64,000 nt of DNA from positions 17,743,395-17,807,394 of the forward strand of contig NC_065878.1 of NCBI RefSeq assembly GCF_933775445.1, read 5' to 3'. Of the stretch, positions 51,505 to 62,587 are shown in pieces (position 1 is the first letter of the stretch; every line of letters begins with the position of its first letter). A program made the translations under genes and the position numbers. Origin of the DNA: Argentina anserina. Its lineage: Eukaryota > Streptophyta > Magnoliopsida > Rosales > Rosaceae. The notes below the pieces were generated by a model. That model worked only from the letters and a program-made list of their open reading frames with translations. It did not search any database and was not told the DNA's origin.

Positions 51505-52395
51505 TTTTTTTTATCATGCCAGTGGTTGAAGAATCTATAAAAGAACAAAACGACATCAGAGACGAGCACACGTGATATGTATGGGAAATAAGATAAGCTC
51601 ATCCACGTTGAATAGTTTCCATGGAATTTTAGGGGATTTTGGTAAGACGAAAAAACTTCAGGTGTGGCCAAAGTTGCCGTCAATTTTCTATAGGTTTAGA
51701 GAGGTCGTGTGGACAAAAGCCTAGCCAGATTTCTGGTATGAGAAGAGGTCTAAGAAGTCCATTTGAGTAGTGGTTGAATAGTTCATGATCAGCCTAAACC
51801 TTGATTAAAAAATGATTGCTACAGTCACATTCCATATGATCTAAAAAATCTTGCTGTAATTCATATACAAGAAAAGAAGCTAGAAGATGATGACTCTAGC
51901 CATAGAATGGACCACCTGATGATGTATCACACTTTTTCAACAAACTTACTGTTGGGATGGCAGAATATAATGGACAATTGGTTGAAAAATTGATGGGAAT
52001 TGAGTTGTCCAATTATTCGTTGCTTGAAGAAGATGGGAAAAGGATAGTACTCCATGTCTCCATGAGAATCTAATTACTACTGCCATAATCAAGGAAGCCA
52101 GAGTTCGAACTTTCTCTGGTAAACCTAGGACTTCTTACAGTTTGACCCAACATAATCTAAGCAATAAGTTGCATATGCTTCATCCTGCAGTGATTGCTAC
52201 ATTGTATGAACACCCTCAGATAGATATAAAACTACAATTTGAATCGAGATATATGAGGGCTAGAGCCTAGAGGGGGAGGAGAACACTTGCTCAAACACAT
52301 AAATTAAGTTGAGAGCTTTAGAAAAATTCACAGCATTGTCAAAAGGAAAAGGCAGTATATGACAGCAAAGTAGAAAACATGTAGTGGCCACTGGC

Positions 52396-53413
52396 CAGTA
52401 TGATGTTTGAAACAAAAGTAAATTCATATCTTTGTACAAAACTTAGAATTATATGCAAGAAAAAGGAAGGCTTTTGAGACCTCCAAATCCCATGCATACA
52501 CTGGAAAAGAAACTGGATATTTTTAAAGCACCTATAGCAACAAGATATAATTTCTTTATTCAACTAGTAAAGCTGTTCTCTTCTGTGATGCCACCATCTC
52601 CACCTGCAACAGAAACAAAATTAATTAAATGGTCCAATAGGAAAAGAAGTAATGAGAGGGAGAGTGACTGAAAGCTTTTTAACTCGGCTTGCAAATATGG
52701 ATCTACCAACTTCATGACAAACAATGGTGACCAGACCCTGCCAGGGTTTCACAGTTTAAAGTCCCTATTGGAAAATTGGTCTCTTCTCTTACATTATGTG
52801 ATATAATTTTCAAAAGAAAAATCATCAGGTATTAAGGTTAGGTATTTCTCAAGTCCGAAACCTAGTATCTTTAGCTTTAGACATTCATACAGCAGTCATT
52901 CCAAAACCTACTCCAAACCCTAAATTTTAATTCATAATTTGGAGCAGAATGTTACCGATCAGACAAGTTGTAACAAATTATGAGTTGGACGGAGGGATCA
53001 ACTATACTAGTCTTCTCACCAGGATTGTGCAAATGCATGATATAATGGGAGGCATAGAGATTTTAAAGCTTCAACTAAAACTGCATATGCATCTTTGCAA
53101 CTCGCATGGCAAACATTTTACAGACAGATCACCCACCAAGATTCAGAATTAGCAGACCTTTTCAGAGCAACTTTGATAAACACTACCATTTCTCAATTTT
53201 CTCCTTACAAATTTGCACTTTTAATGATCTTTGTTGTCACTTTATATATAGTTTCCAAATTAAAATGACACTTTCTTTGCTAATCTTTTCCAAAACCAAC
53301 CACTTAGCTATTAACTAACCGACACTTTTGATACAGAACAAGCACATCATGCATGTTTACATAAAACATTAGAAATATTCTGTTTCAGGGCTAGAGTATA
53401 GTACTGAACTAAC
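52396..53413. other. Intergenic DNA downstream of the tetraspanin locus
   Basis: No supported gene. Short frames here carry no recognisable domain. Confidence 0.4.
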
Positions 53414-54643
53414 TCACCAGTGGTAATCCCATCTTGGCCGGACTTTGGACATCCGGTTCTGGCCATAGGGGTAATCGGTTTCAGCTCGTTTGGTGTTTTG
53501 GAAAGCACAGCAACCAATGGAATATATTCCAATGAGGACGACAAGCATCACAATGTTGAGCACAGAAAGCTTGTGCCAGTCCCTTTTGATATCTTCAAGC
53601 ACTCCTGCCTTGCATGAATCACACTCTTAGCATAACAAATTAGGGGAATTGTTCCACCGGTAGCAATCCGGGTCTTGACTCACTGTTGTTGCCATGTTGT
53701 AGTTGCATTCTGTTGGTGGCTTGCAACAACCAGACTATATATAACCAAGTATGCACTTAATAGTTGATCAAGGAAGGCTATTTCTTTAATTAATTAATAC
53801 ATGAGATATGTTTCAATAAATATTATGCATATACATATGAATCATCAAGGGTTAAAAGAGAATGATCAATTTTGATATGCTTATGTTTTTGTGTTAATTG
53901 TGCTCGTTTCCGAATTACTGAGTCCATATCAATCATCACTTCTTCTTTTTTCCCAAACAAATGAAACAAACATGATGAGGGTAACCAAAAGAAACAGATC
54001 TTGCAAATTATGTAGAGAAAATAGGAATAGGAAGAACAAGTAAATAGAAATCAGTCCCAGACATACAAGACCAGGGCCTTTAAAGTTAAAACCATAATTA
54101 CCATTACCAAACACAACTTCCAAAACCATAACTGAAAAATGATCAAGTTACCTGTATAGGAGACATGTCCTTCTCAAGATAATCAAGAGGAGTCCAAACA
54201 AGAAGCTTTGCACAAGTCTTAGACCCCAAAATACAACTCCTAATGTTGCTCCAGTAATTGGGGTCCTTAATTCTCATCCTCAACCATGGTGAGTAATCCT
54301 CAAGATGGTATTCCTTATAAGCCCTACCTGCCACATCAACTCCAGCACCTTGACTTGTAACCACAAATCCAAACACAGTCAACCCCATCAGGGTTACAAT
54401 AAGGAGCAGCATGACTACTAAGTACACCCAAAGCGCCCAAGCAACATTGAAACAAGCTCCAATGAACCCAGCTAGAGATATGATTAGCACAACAAAACCA
54501 ATCACTAACAGTGGGGTCTGGAGGAAGCTTTCACATGTTGTGCTGCTCCTTGCCATCCATAGACCACTACCAATAATAGGTATTGATGCTAGAAGAGTGA
54601 AGAGGTTCAAGAACCCAATCACTGTGTTGCTCAACCTGTACAT
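53414..54643 (-). pseudogene. Plant tetraspanin with a premature stop
   Basis: Two exons, 54643-54152 and 53734-53414, would encode 270 residues. Tetraspanins are four-helix plasma-membrane organisers. Exon 1 gives helices 1-3 (MYRLSNTVIGFLNLFTLLAS, then hydrophobic runs near residues 45-65 and 70-95) and most of the large extracellular loop. Exon 2 begins SGCCKPPTECNY with the plant GCCK motif, and ends with helix 4 (VLNIVMLVVLIGIYSIGCCA) and an RPRWDYHW tail. Codon 200 is TAA (53629-53627), inside the conserved LCYxCDSCKAG segment where Tyr (TAT or TAC) is expected. The product would stop before helix 4. Everything else is intact, so the change is recent, or a single-base error. It resembles the TET7/8/9 group. 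Confidence 0.8.
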
Positions 54644-54696
54644 TTTGCTTAGTTCTCTTTCTGGTTCTCCTTGTGATTTGTGTAGTGGTGTCCTCT

Positions 54697-54706
54697 CTTA
54701 TATATA
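54697..54706 (-). promoter_or_regulatory. TATA box of the tetraspanin gene
   Basis: TATATATAAG on the minus strand, 54 bp before the ATG, so the leader would be short. Confidence 0.6.
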
Positions 54707-55474
54707 TTCAGATTCCTTTTCTCTTTTATTGGGTGGCATTGCTTTAACTACTTTGTGTAAGGTACTAAAAGCTTCAAGAATTCAAAATAGTTTATCCCCT
54801 TTTCCTCTATTTGCATGCTTTGCCTGTATTATTGTTAAGGTATTCATATGAATTACTGTACCTGATAGTAACTAAATCATTCACTTGTATATGACTAAAC
54901 TGTCCAATTCCTTAGCTTGGTAAACATTGGTGACGTTCAATGGCGGATCCAGGATCTAAATGGTACACGGGCTAATTTTAACGAAAAAAAACTTATTTTC
55001 TGACTTCTCTTTAACTCTATTTGGTTTTACGTAACCGTAGCGGTTCCTATATCTCTTATTTTAGAAAAATTAATTCAAGATCGATGCACTGCATGTATAA
55101 GTAATAATCAATTGAAGCTCAATTGCATATAAACGAGTGTCTATTCCTTCTTGTGGCATGACTAAGAAGCTCCTCAATCTTGATTGTTGTATTTGTGGGA
55201 ATGATCATGAGCATGAATGATTTTCATGTTCTAGTTTGCAATGATATAGTTTGGAAAAGATATGTGATTTAGTTAATTTCTTCCGCTCATGATTAGAATA
55301 CCTTATTCATATACATCAAAAATTGCATTGTTGGTGAGATTGAAAAGCTTTTGTATATGTATAGTTAGAGACACCAACCTCTTGGACCAAAATATGTAGC
55401 AAGAAACCCCTAAATTGAATGGCACAAAAATGAAGTCCTTACAAGGAAATGAGGATGTAGATTGATAAAGTGAT

Positions 55475-55995
55475 CTTGAATTATGGGTGCACGTTTTTAC
55501 GCACACGCATGGGTTCATCATCCCCCATTTTCCTCAGTACTGGTTCTTTGTTATGGTTATTGTTCTTGGTTCCTTTTTGTCAGGCACATCTCATTCATGT
55601 GTTGAGTTTCGATGGTGGTTTGTATGATGATATATTGTTTGTGGGTTTCTATATGATCTGTGCACTGATTATGGATTGGCGTCGGGTATGCGGGCTTCTT
55701 CGCTCCGATTCAGTACACTCTACTTCCTTATGGCTGCCAATGTTGATGGCGACGTTAATGTTAGCTAACTTTAGTAGAGGATGTGGTGGTATTATTAGCA
55801 TATGTGCTTTTATGATTTCGGTTGTAGGGTCTCTTACCCATAGATTAGTGAGTCTTCAGTTTCCTTTCACTCATTCTAGATTGATTGAGTTGACGTACCA
55901 TGCTCTTTGTATTATTTCCTTTTAGCCTAGGGTATGTGCGGGTCTTGTACGTTGGGCTTAGTCTCTTTTATGAATTATTCATTAACCAAAAAAAA
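55475..55995 (+). mobile_element. Poly(A) retroposon nested in the hAT element
   Basis: It ends in a run of A (55988-55998) and is flanked by AAAGTGAT (55467-55474 and 55996-56003; the A run overlaps the right copy). The interrupted target is GATAAAGTGATATG, which exists intact in the neighbouring repeat unit at about 56469. An open frame (55470-55925) of 151 residues is hydrophobic and matches nothing I know. It could be the 3' end of a LINE or a retrocopied RNA. Confidence 0.65.
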
Positions 55996-55998
55996 AAA

Positions 55999-56586
55999 GT
56001 GATATGTGATTCACATCCAAAACCAATTTGGCAATGGATGAAGCGGCCCAAACCATTATAAACTCACAAGCTAGGTCCAAATTTCCAACGTGTGATGTAT
56101 ATTTTCAACACGCTCCCGCACGTGTGGCGAATTTTCAAGCCATACATGTGGACAACTTTTTGGGTGACGTGGAGTCGTGTGGCCATTTGGGCTTCATACG
56201 TGGACGTGGGTAAACCGTTCTGATACTATGATAAAGTAATCCGGGGTTCACATCCAAAACAAATTGGCTATAGATGGAGTGGCTCAAACTCTTATAAACT
56301 CACATGTTAGGTCTTAATTCCCAATGTGGGATGTATATTCTCAACACGCCCCTGTACGTGTGGCAAATTTTCAAGCCATACACGTTGACAACATTTTGGG
56401 TGGTGTGGAGCGTGTGTAGCTATTTGGGTTTCACACGTGGACGTGGGTAATATGACTCTGATACCATGATAAAGTGATATGAGGTTCACATCAAAAACCA
56501 ATTGACAATGAATGTAGTAGTCCAAACCCTTATAAACTCACATGCTAAGTCCAAATTCTCAATATGAGATGTATATTCTCAACATA
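55999..56586. repeat. Three tandem LTR-like repeat units
   Basis: Units start near 55999, 56231 and 56469 (the last is partial). Each has CACATCCAAAAC, TATAAACTCACA, TGTATATTCTCAACA and, at the unit end, CTGATACCATGATAAAG or a variant. CTGATACCA is the complement of the initiator-Met primer-binding site, so the units look like repeated LTR plus PBS segments of a small Copia or TRIM element, minus orientation. Confidence 0.6.
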
Positions 56587-56856
56587 GATAGATATGGAGG
56601 CGGCAAGGAAGTCATTGGAGAAGGAAGCTCCATGAATACACTGACCCAAATTTACGCTGATAGTCAAACAAAGATCTCAGATAACATCACTTACTGAGAT
56701 CCTTAACTTACGATCAAGCTAACCTTGATACAAATATTTTTCTCTTAGATTAAAGACTGATGTAATGCATTGGATTATATAAATACTAAGAATGTTTGCC
56801 TCAAAAATCTTGCAAGGGCTTTAGCCCAGGGAAGCCACTGGCTAGATCCGCCAGTG

Positions 56857-57846
56857 GTGACGTTGGACTAGATAATTCTTCAACAACTTTACTTTGTTAC
56901 TGCTCAATGTATATATAATCACGATGCACGTGATCAGTTTCAGGAGTTATACCGGGTACGTACAAGCTCTTCAACAGTTCAACCTCACTCATTTTCTCTA
57001 ATCGAGCTACAAGAGTTTATTCACTTATCTTTTAGAGATCGAATGAATACACATCATATTACAAATATTTAAAGAAAAAAATCACTCAAAAAATTAAAAC
57101 TTAAAACATAAAACTATAGCTGGTGAATTGATCAATAGGAATAAGTTCAATATGCATTGTCCAAGGCAAGAAAAGCATAATTTTAGGTATAGATCGAATT
57201 TGGGAAATTAGAGAATGTTTTGATTCAGTGAGTTTAGCTTTTGCTTTTGACTGATGAAGGGTCCCTATTTTAGCTTCTTTAAGAAGCATGATCTGCAGCA
57301 GCAGATTAGAATCATTCGACCCTACTTGGCAACAAGGGAATAGAATATATGAGCTTATGTATAGCCTTCTTATCCTCACTGGTTGATCGACCTCTAAAAA
57401 GCTTCTAATTATTCAATTAATGGCCTTGTTTGGTTCTCTTTACGGCTTCCACTACAGACCAGTTTTCTTTAGGGAAGAGTTTTCTATTAAGTATCCAATC
57501 CTTACTTTGATTGATAATTTGATATGATCCCTACGAAACAATCTTATATAATACATGTATAACTATACATTGTGTATACATATATACACGTACTATAGAG
57601 CATGCATGGATCATGAAATTCCACGCACATGCATTCATGTATGTAATATGGTTAACTTAACAACAAAGAAAGCAAACTATTTGAATGCAGCTCGAAAGTT
57701 TCAACGCTGCACCTAAAAGATTATCGATACGCTGTCTTAAGGCTAAACACATAAAATTGTTACGTCGATCTTCGACTAACTTAAGGAAGACTAACTTTGA
57801 ACTTTTGTAAATATATGGTGAAATTAGGTATCCGAATCTTATATAT
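56857..57846. other. Intergenic DNA
   Basis: AT-rich sequence without a supported gene between the hAT and Copia elements. Confidence 0.4.
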
Positions 57847-57851
57847 GAATA

Positions 57852-58219
57852 TGACACGATTTAGAGAATGAATTTTCTAATATCTATTTATTTTACACAG
57901 CATACTACATTTATAGTTTAGATTGTACTACAACCTTATGTACTATGCAGTTCCGTTCACATGGTCAGTAGCTGATCATGAAATTTATATTCAACCACCA
58001 TTGGATATAAATCCAAAGATAAGGAGAATCTTTTTAAAATTAAGTTATTTTGTTTTCAACCCTTGGATTTACATCTAATAGTGGTTGAACATGAATTACA
58101 TAGTCAGCTACTGACCGTGTGAACGATATTGGTGTACTATGTACTACCATATACATAATAGGTAAGTACTAACTACATAATGTACATCCCTAAATTACAT
58201 TTTATGACTCACGCTGACA
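57852..58219 (-). repeat. 3' LTR of the Copia element
   Basis: Starts TGTCAGCGTGAGTC on the minus strand. Without the nested MITE and its target copy (194 bp) it is 174 bp and aligns along its length with 61806-61978. Confidence 0.85.
57948..58132. mobile_element. 185-bp Mutator-like MITE in the 3' LTR
   Basis: Inverted repeats include CGTTCACATGGTCAGTAGCT and its diverged complement. Flanks TGTACTATG at 57939-57947 and 58133-58141 are a perfect 9-bp duplication. The other LTR has the single, unfilled TGTACTATG, which proves the insertion. Confidence 0.9.
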
Positions 58220-58259
58220 CTCCCCATCAAGTTGGCACATACACATTAACCCATGTCCA

Positions 58260-61011
58260 ACTTGCTAAGTGAGTCATAAAACGCTTTCTTAGAAACTCAT
58301 TTAGTGAATATATCTGCAAGCTGCTCTTCAGTATGGACAAAAGAGAAGCTAATAATCTTTGCATCTAGCTTCTCTTTTATGAAGTGACGATTCACCTCTA
58401 CGTGTTTAGTATGATCATGTTGTACTGGATTATGTGATATATCAATTGCTACTTTATTGTCACAATACAATTACAGCACTTTTTAACTTAACACTCAAAT
58501 CACGTAACAAAATTCTCAACCACAACAATTCACACTCCATGAGTTATACTTCTATGCTCAGCCTCAACACTCGATCGAGCCACATCTTTCTATTTCTTAT
58601 TATTCCATGTGACTAAATTACCTCCCACAAAGGTAAAGTAACTTGATGTTGACCTCATGTCTGTAATATGTACAGCCCAGTCTGGATCTGTAAAGCCACT
58701 AACCTCAAGAATGTTATTGTGTTTAGAGAACATTACTCATCTCCTTGGAGCTGACTTCAAGTATCTCAAAATTCTCACAACAGCATCCATGTGACTCTAA
58801 CTTGGATTATGCATGAACTAGCTCACTACACTATTGCATAAGCAATATCTGGTTTAGTATAGGTTGAATAAATCAAGCACACAACTAACCTCTGACAGCG
58901 ATCTCGATCAGTTGGTGTTTGGTCTGGATACTCTGCTAGACGATAGTTTTGCTCAATAAGGGTGCCGATAGGTGTGCAATCTAACATACATGTCTCTGTC
59001 AACAAATCAAGTATGTACTTCCTCTGGCACAAGTAGATCTCCTTTCTCCCCCTTGTTACCTCAATCCCTAAGAAATACTTGAGATCACCCAAGTCTTTCA
59101 TCTTAAACTCAGAAGACAAATGTCTTTGCAGCCGATCCATCTCTACAATATCATTGCCAGTAATCACCATATCATTAACATATATAATCAAAGTTACTAC
59201 TTCCCTTGCTGATGCTTAAGAAACAGGGCATGATATGAATTACTCTGTTTGTAATCAATCTTCCGCATAAACTGTGAGAACCTCTCAAAACATGTACGAG
59301 GTGATTGTTTAAGACCATATAGAGACTTACTCAATTTGCACACAAAATCACCAGAAAAAGTAGTTACGTACCCTAAAGGGAGACTCATATACACCTCTTC
59401 AGCTAACTCTCCATAAAGAAATGCATTCTTGATATCAAGCTATCAGAATGACTAATTCAAACTAGCAGCAAATGAAAGAATAACTCAGATAGTGTTTGCA
59501 ACAAGAGCAAAATTCTCATCATAATCAATATCATATGTCTAAGTAAACCCCTTTGTAACAAGGCGTGCTTCATACTTGCTTATTGATCCATCCGCTATAT
59601 GCTTCACAGTGAACACCCAACAACACCCTACAACCTTCTTGCCATGTGGTGGAGGCACAAGTTCTCAAGTATCATTTTTCTGCAATGCCTGCTTTCCTCC
59701 ATTTTAGATCCCCAATGCATCCTGCACTTTGTTAGGTACTGATAGAGCAGATATTTGATTCACAAAAGATACATATGAGTTTGATAATCTCCGGGTGGAC
59801 ATATAGTTGGCTACTGGATATTTTGATTTGGTTTGTAAATTAGGTTCATATCTTTTGGGGAGTTGACCTCTAGTAGACATGTTTGGTAACACATATTGCC
59901 CACTATCAGACTCATTACTAGTACTAGTGGATGGACATACCTCAGATGAGTGATTTTCTGCACCAGTAAGTTGTTGGTCATGGGTATGAGTGATGACCGG
60001 GGGGGGCAGTTGTTCTCTCAACTATTGGTTCTCTTTATGGAACCTGGGTGTCTGATGCTTCTACCATTGATTGAGCTTTTGCCATTGCTGGTACCTGATA
60101 TCTAAAGTTTCCACCTCATAATGAGTTTCTGCTACTGAAGTCAAAGTATCTCCAACAATGACTCTTTCTGATTCCTCCCCCTCGCCATGATACAGTTATT
60201 TAAAAAATGAATTCTCCCCTTGAATGACTAGATCAAAAGGAGTATGACTCTTTCAAAAGCTCGGAGAATAGGTAGAACGATGACTCTTAGCAATGACACA
60301 TGTTTCACAACGCAAAGATGACTCATCCACACTAATAAACAAAGAATGCATGCTTTTTTTCATAACATGAAAAGATGAATGTCCCAATCGACGATGCCAC
60401 AACCAAATTTCACTTATCTTATTAGAACTTGTTGTCAGAGCTGTGGGTGGTTGTGCTCCTGGTTTCTGTCCTGCATATGTCTGATCCAGGTGAAACAGTT
60501 TGCCCCTCAAATCCCTCCGATCGAGTATCTCCCTGGTGAGAAGATCCTAAAAAATCACATACATAGGGAAAAAGGTTATAGAGCATCGAGACTCAATGTT
60601 CAATTGGAGGACAAATTACAAGTGATGTGATAAATCAAGTATATATAGAACATTATGAAGTTCTAAAGTATGAGTGATACGAACTGACCATCTCCTTAAC
60701 ACAGGAAAAGCCTCACCATTAGCATTAGTGACATATGACACAGGTGGAGGAGATAACTCAGTAATATAGTATGATTTATCATAAGTCATATGATCGGAGG
60801 CACTAGAATCAATAATCCAAGTATCAGAACCAACAAAGTTATAAACTTTCAAAGCCATATCGATTTTACCACTAGCTCGAGGTTTTGAAGTGACAGAAAA
60901 GTTACCACTTGTGCAGTATTGGCCCAACACATGTCTAGAGTCATGCAAGAACTCAACTCTCCAACCATTCTTGCCATCCAACTCACGAATAGCATTCTCA
61001 TCATCTCTCAT
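58260..61011 (-). pseudogene. Copia pol polyprotein, broken
   Basis: From 5' to 3': protease-like WIIDSSASDHMTYD (about 60815-60770), where the usual DSGA is DSSA; integrase HHCC finger, LWHRRLGHSSFHVMKK to CETCVIAK (60400-60290); most of the DDE integrase core is deleted. RT pieces are LSKSLYGLKQSPRTCFERFS (about 59350-59270) and, in another frame, YVNDMVITG at 59180 where the catalytic YVDD is expected, followed by KDLGDLKYFLGIE. RNase H sequence runs to HTEEQLADIFTK near 58300. Loss of a catalytic Asp and multiple stops mean no active enzymes. Confidence 0.8.
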
Positions 61012-61149
61012 GTGGACAAAATTAATGAAAGCATAACCAGGTGATCTCCTTACAACCTAGATTCTACTGATCATTTCAAAGTTATGAAACTCAACATCAA
61101 GCTCTCCTTCATAAACCCAAGAATCCAAATTGTCAACGTACATACGAGA
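60934..61149 (-). pseudogene. Captured RRM of an RSZ-type SR splicing factor
   Basis: Seventy-two codons read as a complete RRM. RNP2 is MYVDNL (usually VYVGNL), RNP1 is SPGYAFINF (usually PPGYAFIDF), and the domain ends AIRELDGKNGWRVEF with LHDSR, the signature of plant RSZ21/22-type SR proteins. It lies in the gag position of the Copia element and in the same frame as the protease region downstream. One stop, TAG at 61059-61057, replaces the Trp of the VWV motif. No zinc knuckle or RS region follows. In host genes this domain binds pre-mRNA; here I infer a captured fragment. There is no intron inside the copy. Confidence 0.8.
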
Positions 61150-61805
61150 CTTTTTTTTTTTAAACACTGAAAACTGATATGAAACCTGCCTCTGGTGAAC
61201 CTTCACTATTGGTGCACTGCAGCATGTGTACTCGTACTGAGGACAAAAAAAAGGATTGGGCCAAGAGTAATTGGGCCCGATGAACTGGGTCAGACTAAGA
61301 AATGAGTCGAGCCAAACCAAGTTAGGTGCCAAAACGGGTCGAACTGAATCAGGTAGATCTGGGATACGACGTTGGTGCTGACCTAGAGCGGGCGGACAGA
61401 TCGGGAAGAACCAAGAAGAGGCCGGAAGAATTCGGACGAGAGACGCCAACTCGGGTCAGGACTGGACTGCCAAGGAGCGGATCATAAATCGAAGACATCG
61501 GGGAAGAGATCGAATGATCTGATGGCAGTGCTGGGTTTGAAGGACCGACACGGGCGGCGCAGAAAAGAGAAACAATGACGCCGACCGAGGTTTGACGACG
61601 ACAGCGGATTGGGTGCCCAAAGTAATCGCTGGGTGCCCGAACAGTCGAAAAAACAACCAAACAGAAATTGACAAAGACGGACGATGTCGAACACTTGCAC
61701 ATGATCAAATCCTAACAAAAGGGGTTTTAATTCCACAAATAGATTGTAGCAGAAACAAAGAGACAAAGTCTTTTCGAATCTTTGCTCTGATACCGAGTCA
61801 AATAT

Positions 61806-61978
61806 GACACAATTTAGAGAATGAATTTTCTAGTATCTATTCATCTCACATGGGAAGCTACATATAGAGTTTACATTGTACTACAACCTTATGTACTATG
61901 TACTACCATATACATAATATGTAAGAACTAACTACATGATGTACATCCCTAAATTACATTTTATGACTCACACTGACA
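61806..61978 (-). repeat. 5' LTR of the Copia element
   Basis: 173 bp, from TGTCAGTGTGAGTC to the end ...TTGTGTCA on the minus strand, followed after ten bases by the primer-binding site 61795-61784. Confidence 0.85.
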
Positions 61979-62587
61979 GAAACAAGGAATATGTGATCGA
62001 CGTACGTCTGCCAGATCGATGTATATTGATACACAAGCATGATTGATCTTAACAAGTAACAACTAAGGAATATGATTAACGATGAAAAGAAAGAAGATAT
62101 GATTGATAAATGCAGCTGAAGTATAAGCATACAAAAAGTAGATAGATTTAGAGAAAAGAAGGCTGAAAGATGCTAAACTTATAAAAATGTAAAAGCTTTG
62201 AGAACTTGCGGAGAAAACTGTATATATATGTCAAACATACCAGTACAATTTCACTGATGAGAACACTTATACTAAACTGAAACCCAATTGATATCTTGTA
62301 ATATGAAGAATCCACCTATGTATAGTACAATTGCTCTTATCAGTAGCTTTCCTTCTCATGGATGCTATCCGTTATCCAATACCCAGATAGCAACTGCAGA
62401 AACAAAACGAAATTGATGCTGCTTTGGTAAAGAATGGAGAGGCATTCGAGATGAATACTTCTCTTATTTTGTCATCGTTTCCATCTTCAAGGCGTTTGTC
62501 TATGAAGAATGGTAATTGAGAATTTCAGGTGCTTGTGTTGCTTAATCAGCAAGAATTAATCTTTGAATAAGATTGGTCTGATATTAA
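61979..62587. other. 3' flank of the carboxypeptidase gene
   Basis: Likely 3' untranslated and downstream sequence of the gene that follows on the minus strand. No other feature. Confidence 0.4.

Larger units (their letters stand above)
44676..52395. repeat. Segmental duplication, unit 2
   Basis: Same orientation and order as unit 1, with MLO copy B. Unit-specific insertions are a hAT at 50472-51071 and hairpin elements at 49692-50100 and 51096-51504. Similarity to unit 1 is high in MLO exons and introns and resumes at 50370-50460 and 51605-52395, which match 43260-43340 and 43341-44232. Confidence 0.8.
54938..56856. mobile_element. 1.9-kb hAT-type non-autonomous element with nested inserts
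   Basis: Ends CAATGGCGGATCCAG and CTAGATCCGCCAGTG are inverted repeats of the same class as the small element at 6726-7109. Flanks GTGACGTT (54930-54937 and 56857-56864) form a perfect 8-bp target duplication. No transposase is seen. Inside are a poly(A) retroposon (55475-55995) and tandem LTR-like repeats (55999-56586). Confidence 0.85.
57852..61978 (-). mobile_element. Copia retrotransposon with a captured RRM
   Basis: Two LTRs of about 173 bp bracket 3.6 kb. On the minus strand: 5' LTR 61978-61806, primer-binding site CGGTATCAGAGC (61795-61784), leader, RSZ-type RRM (61149-60934), protease, integrase zinc finger, RT, RNase H, polypurine tract TTGATGGGGAG (58230-58220), 3' LTR (58219-57852, with a 185-bp MITE and its duplication inside). 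Flanks are GAATA and GAAAC, at best a decayed 5-bp duplication. Conventional gag and much of the integrase core are missing and stops are frequent, so the element is not autonomous. Confidence 0.85.

Noticed and set aside
56028..56213. 61-codon frame in the tandem LTR-like units
   Set aside because: The neighbouring units break it; it is part of a non-coding repeat.
57852..61978. Endogenous pararetrovirus as an explanation for the RT region
   Set aside because: LTRs, tRNA-Met primer site, and the order protease, integrase, RT, RNase H identify Copia; no movement or coat protein is present.
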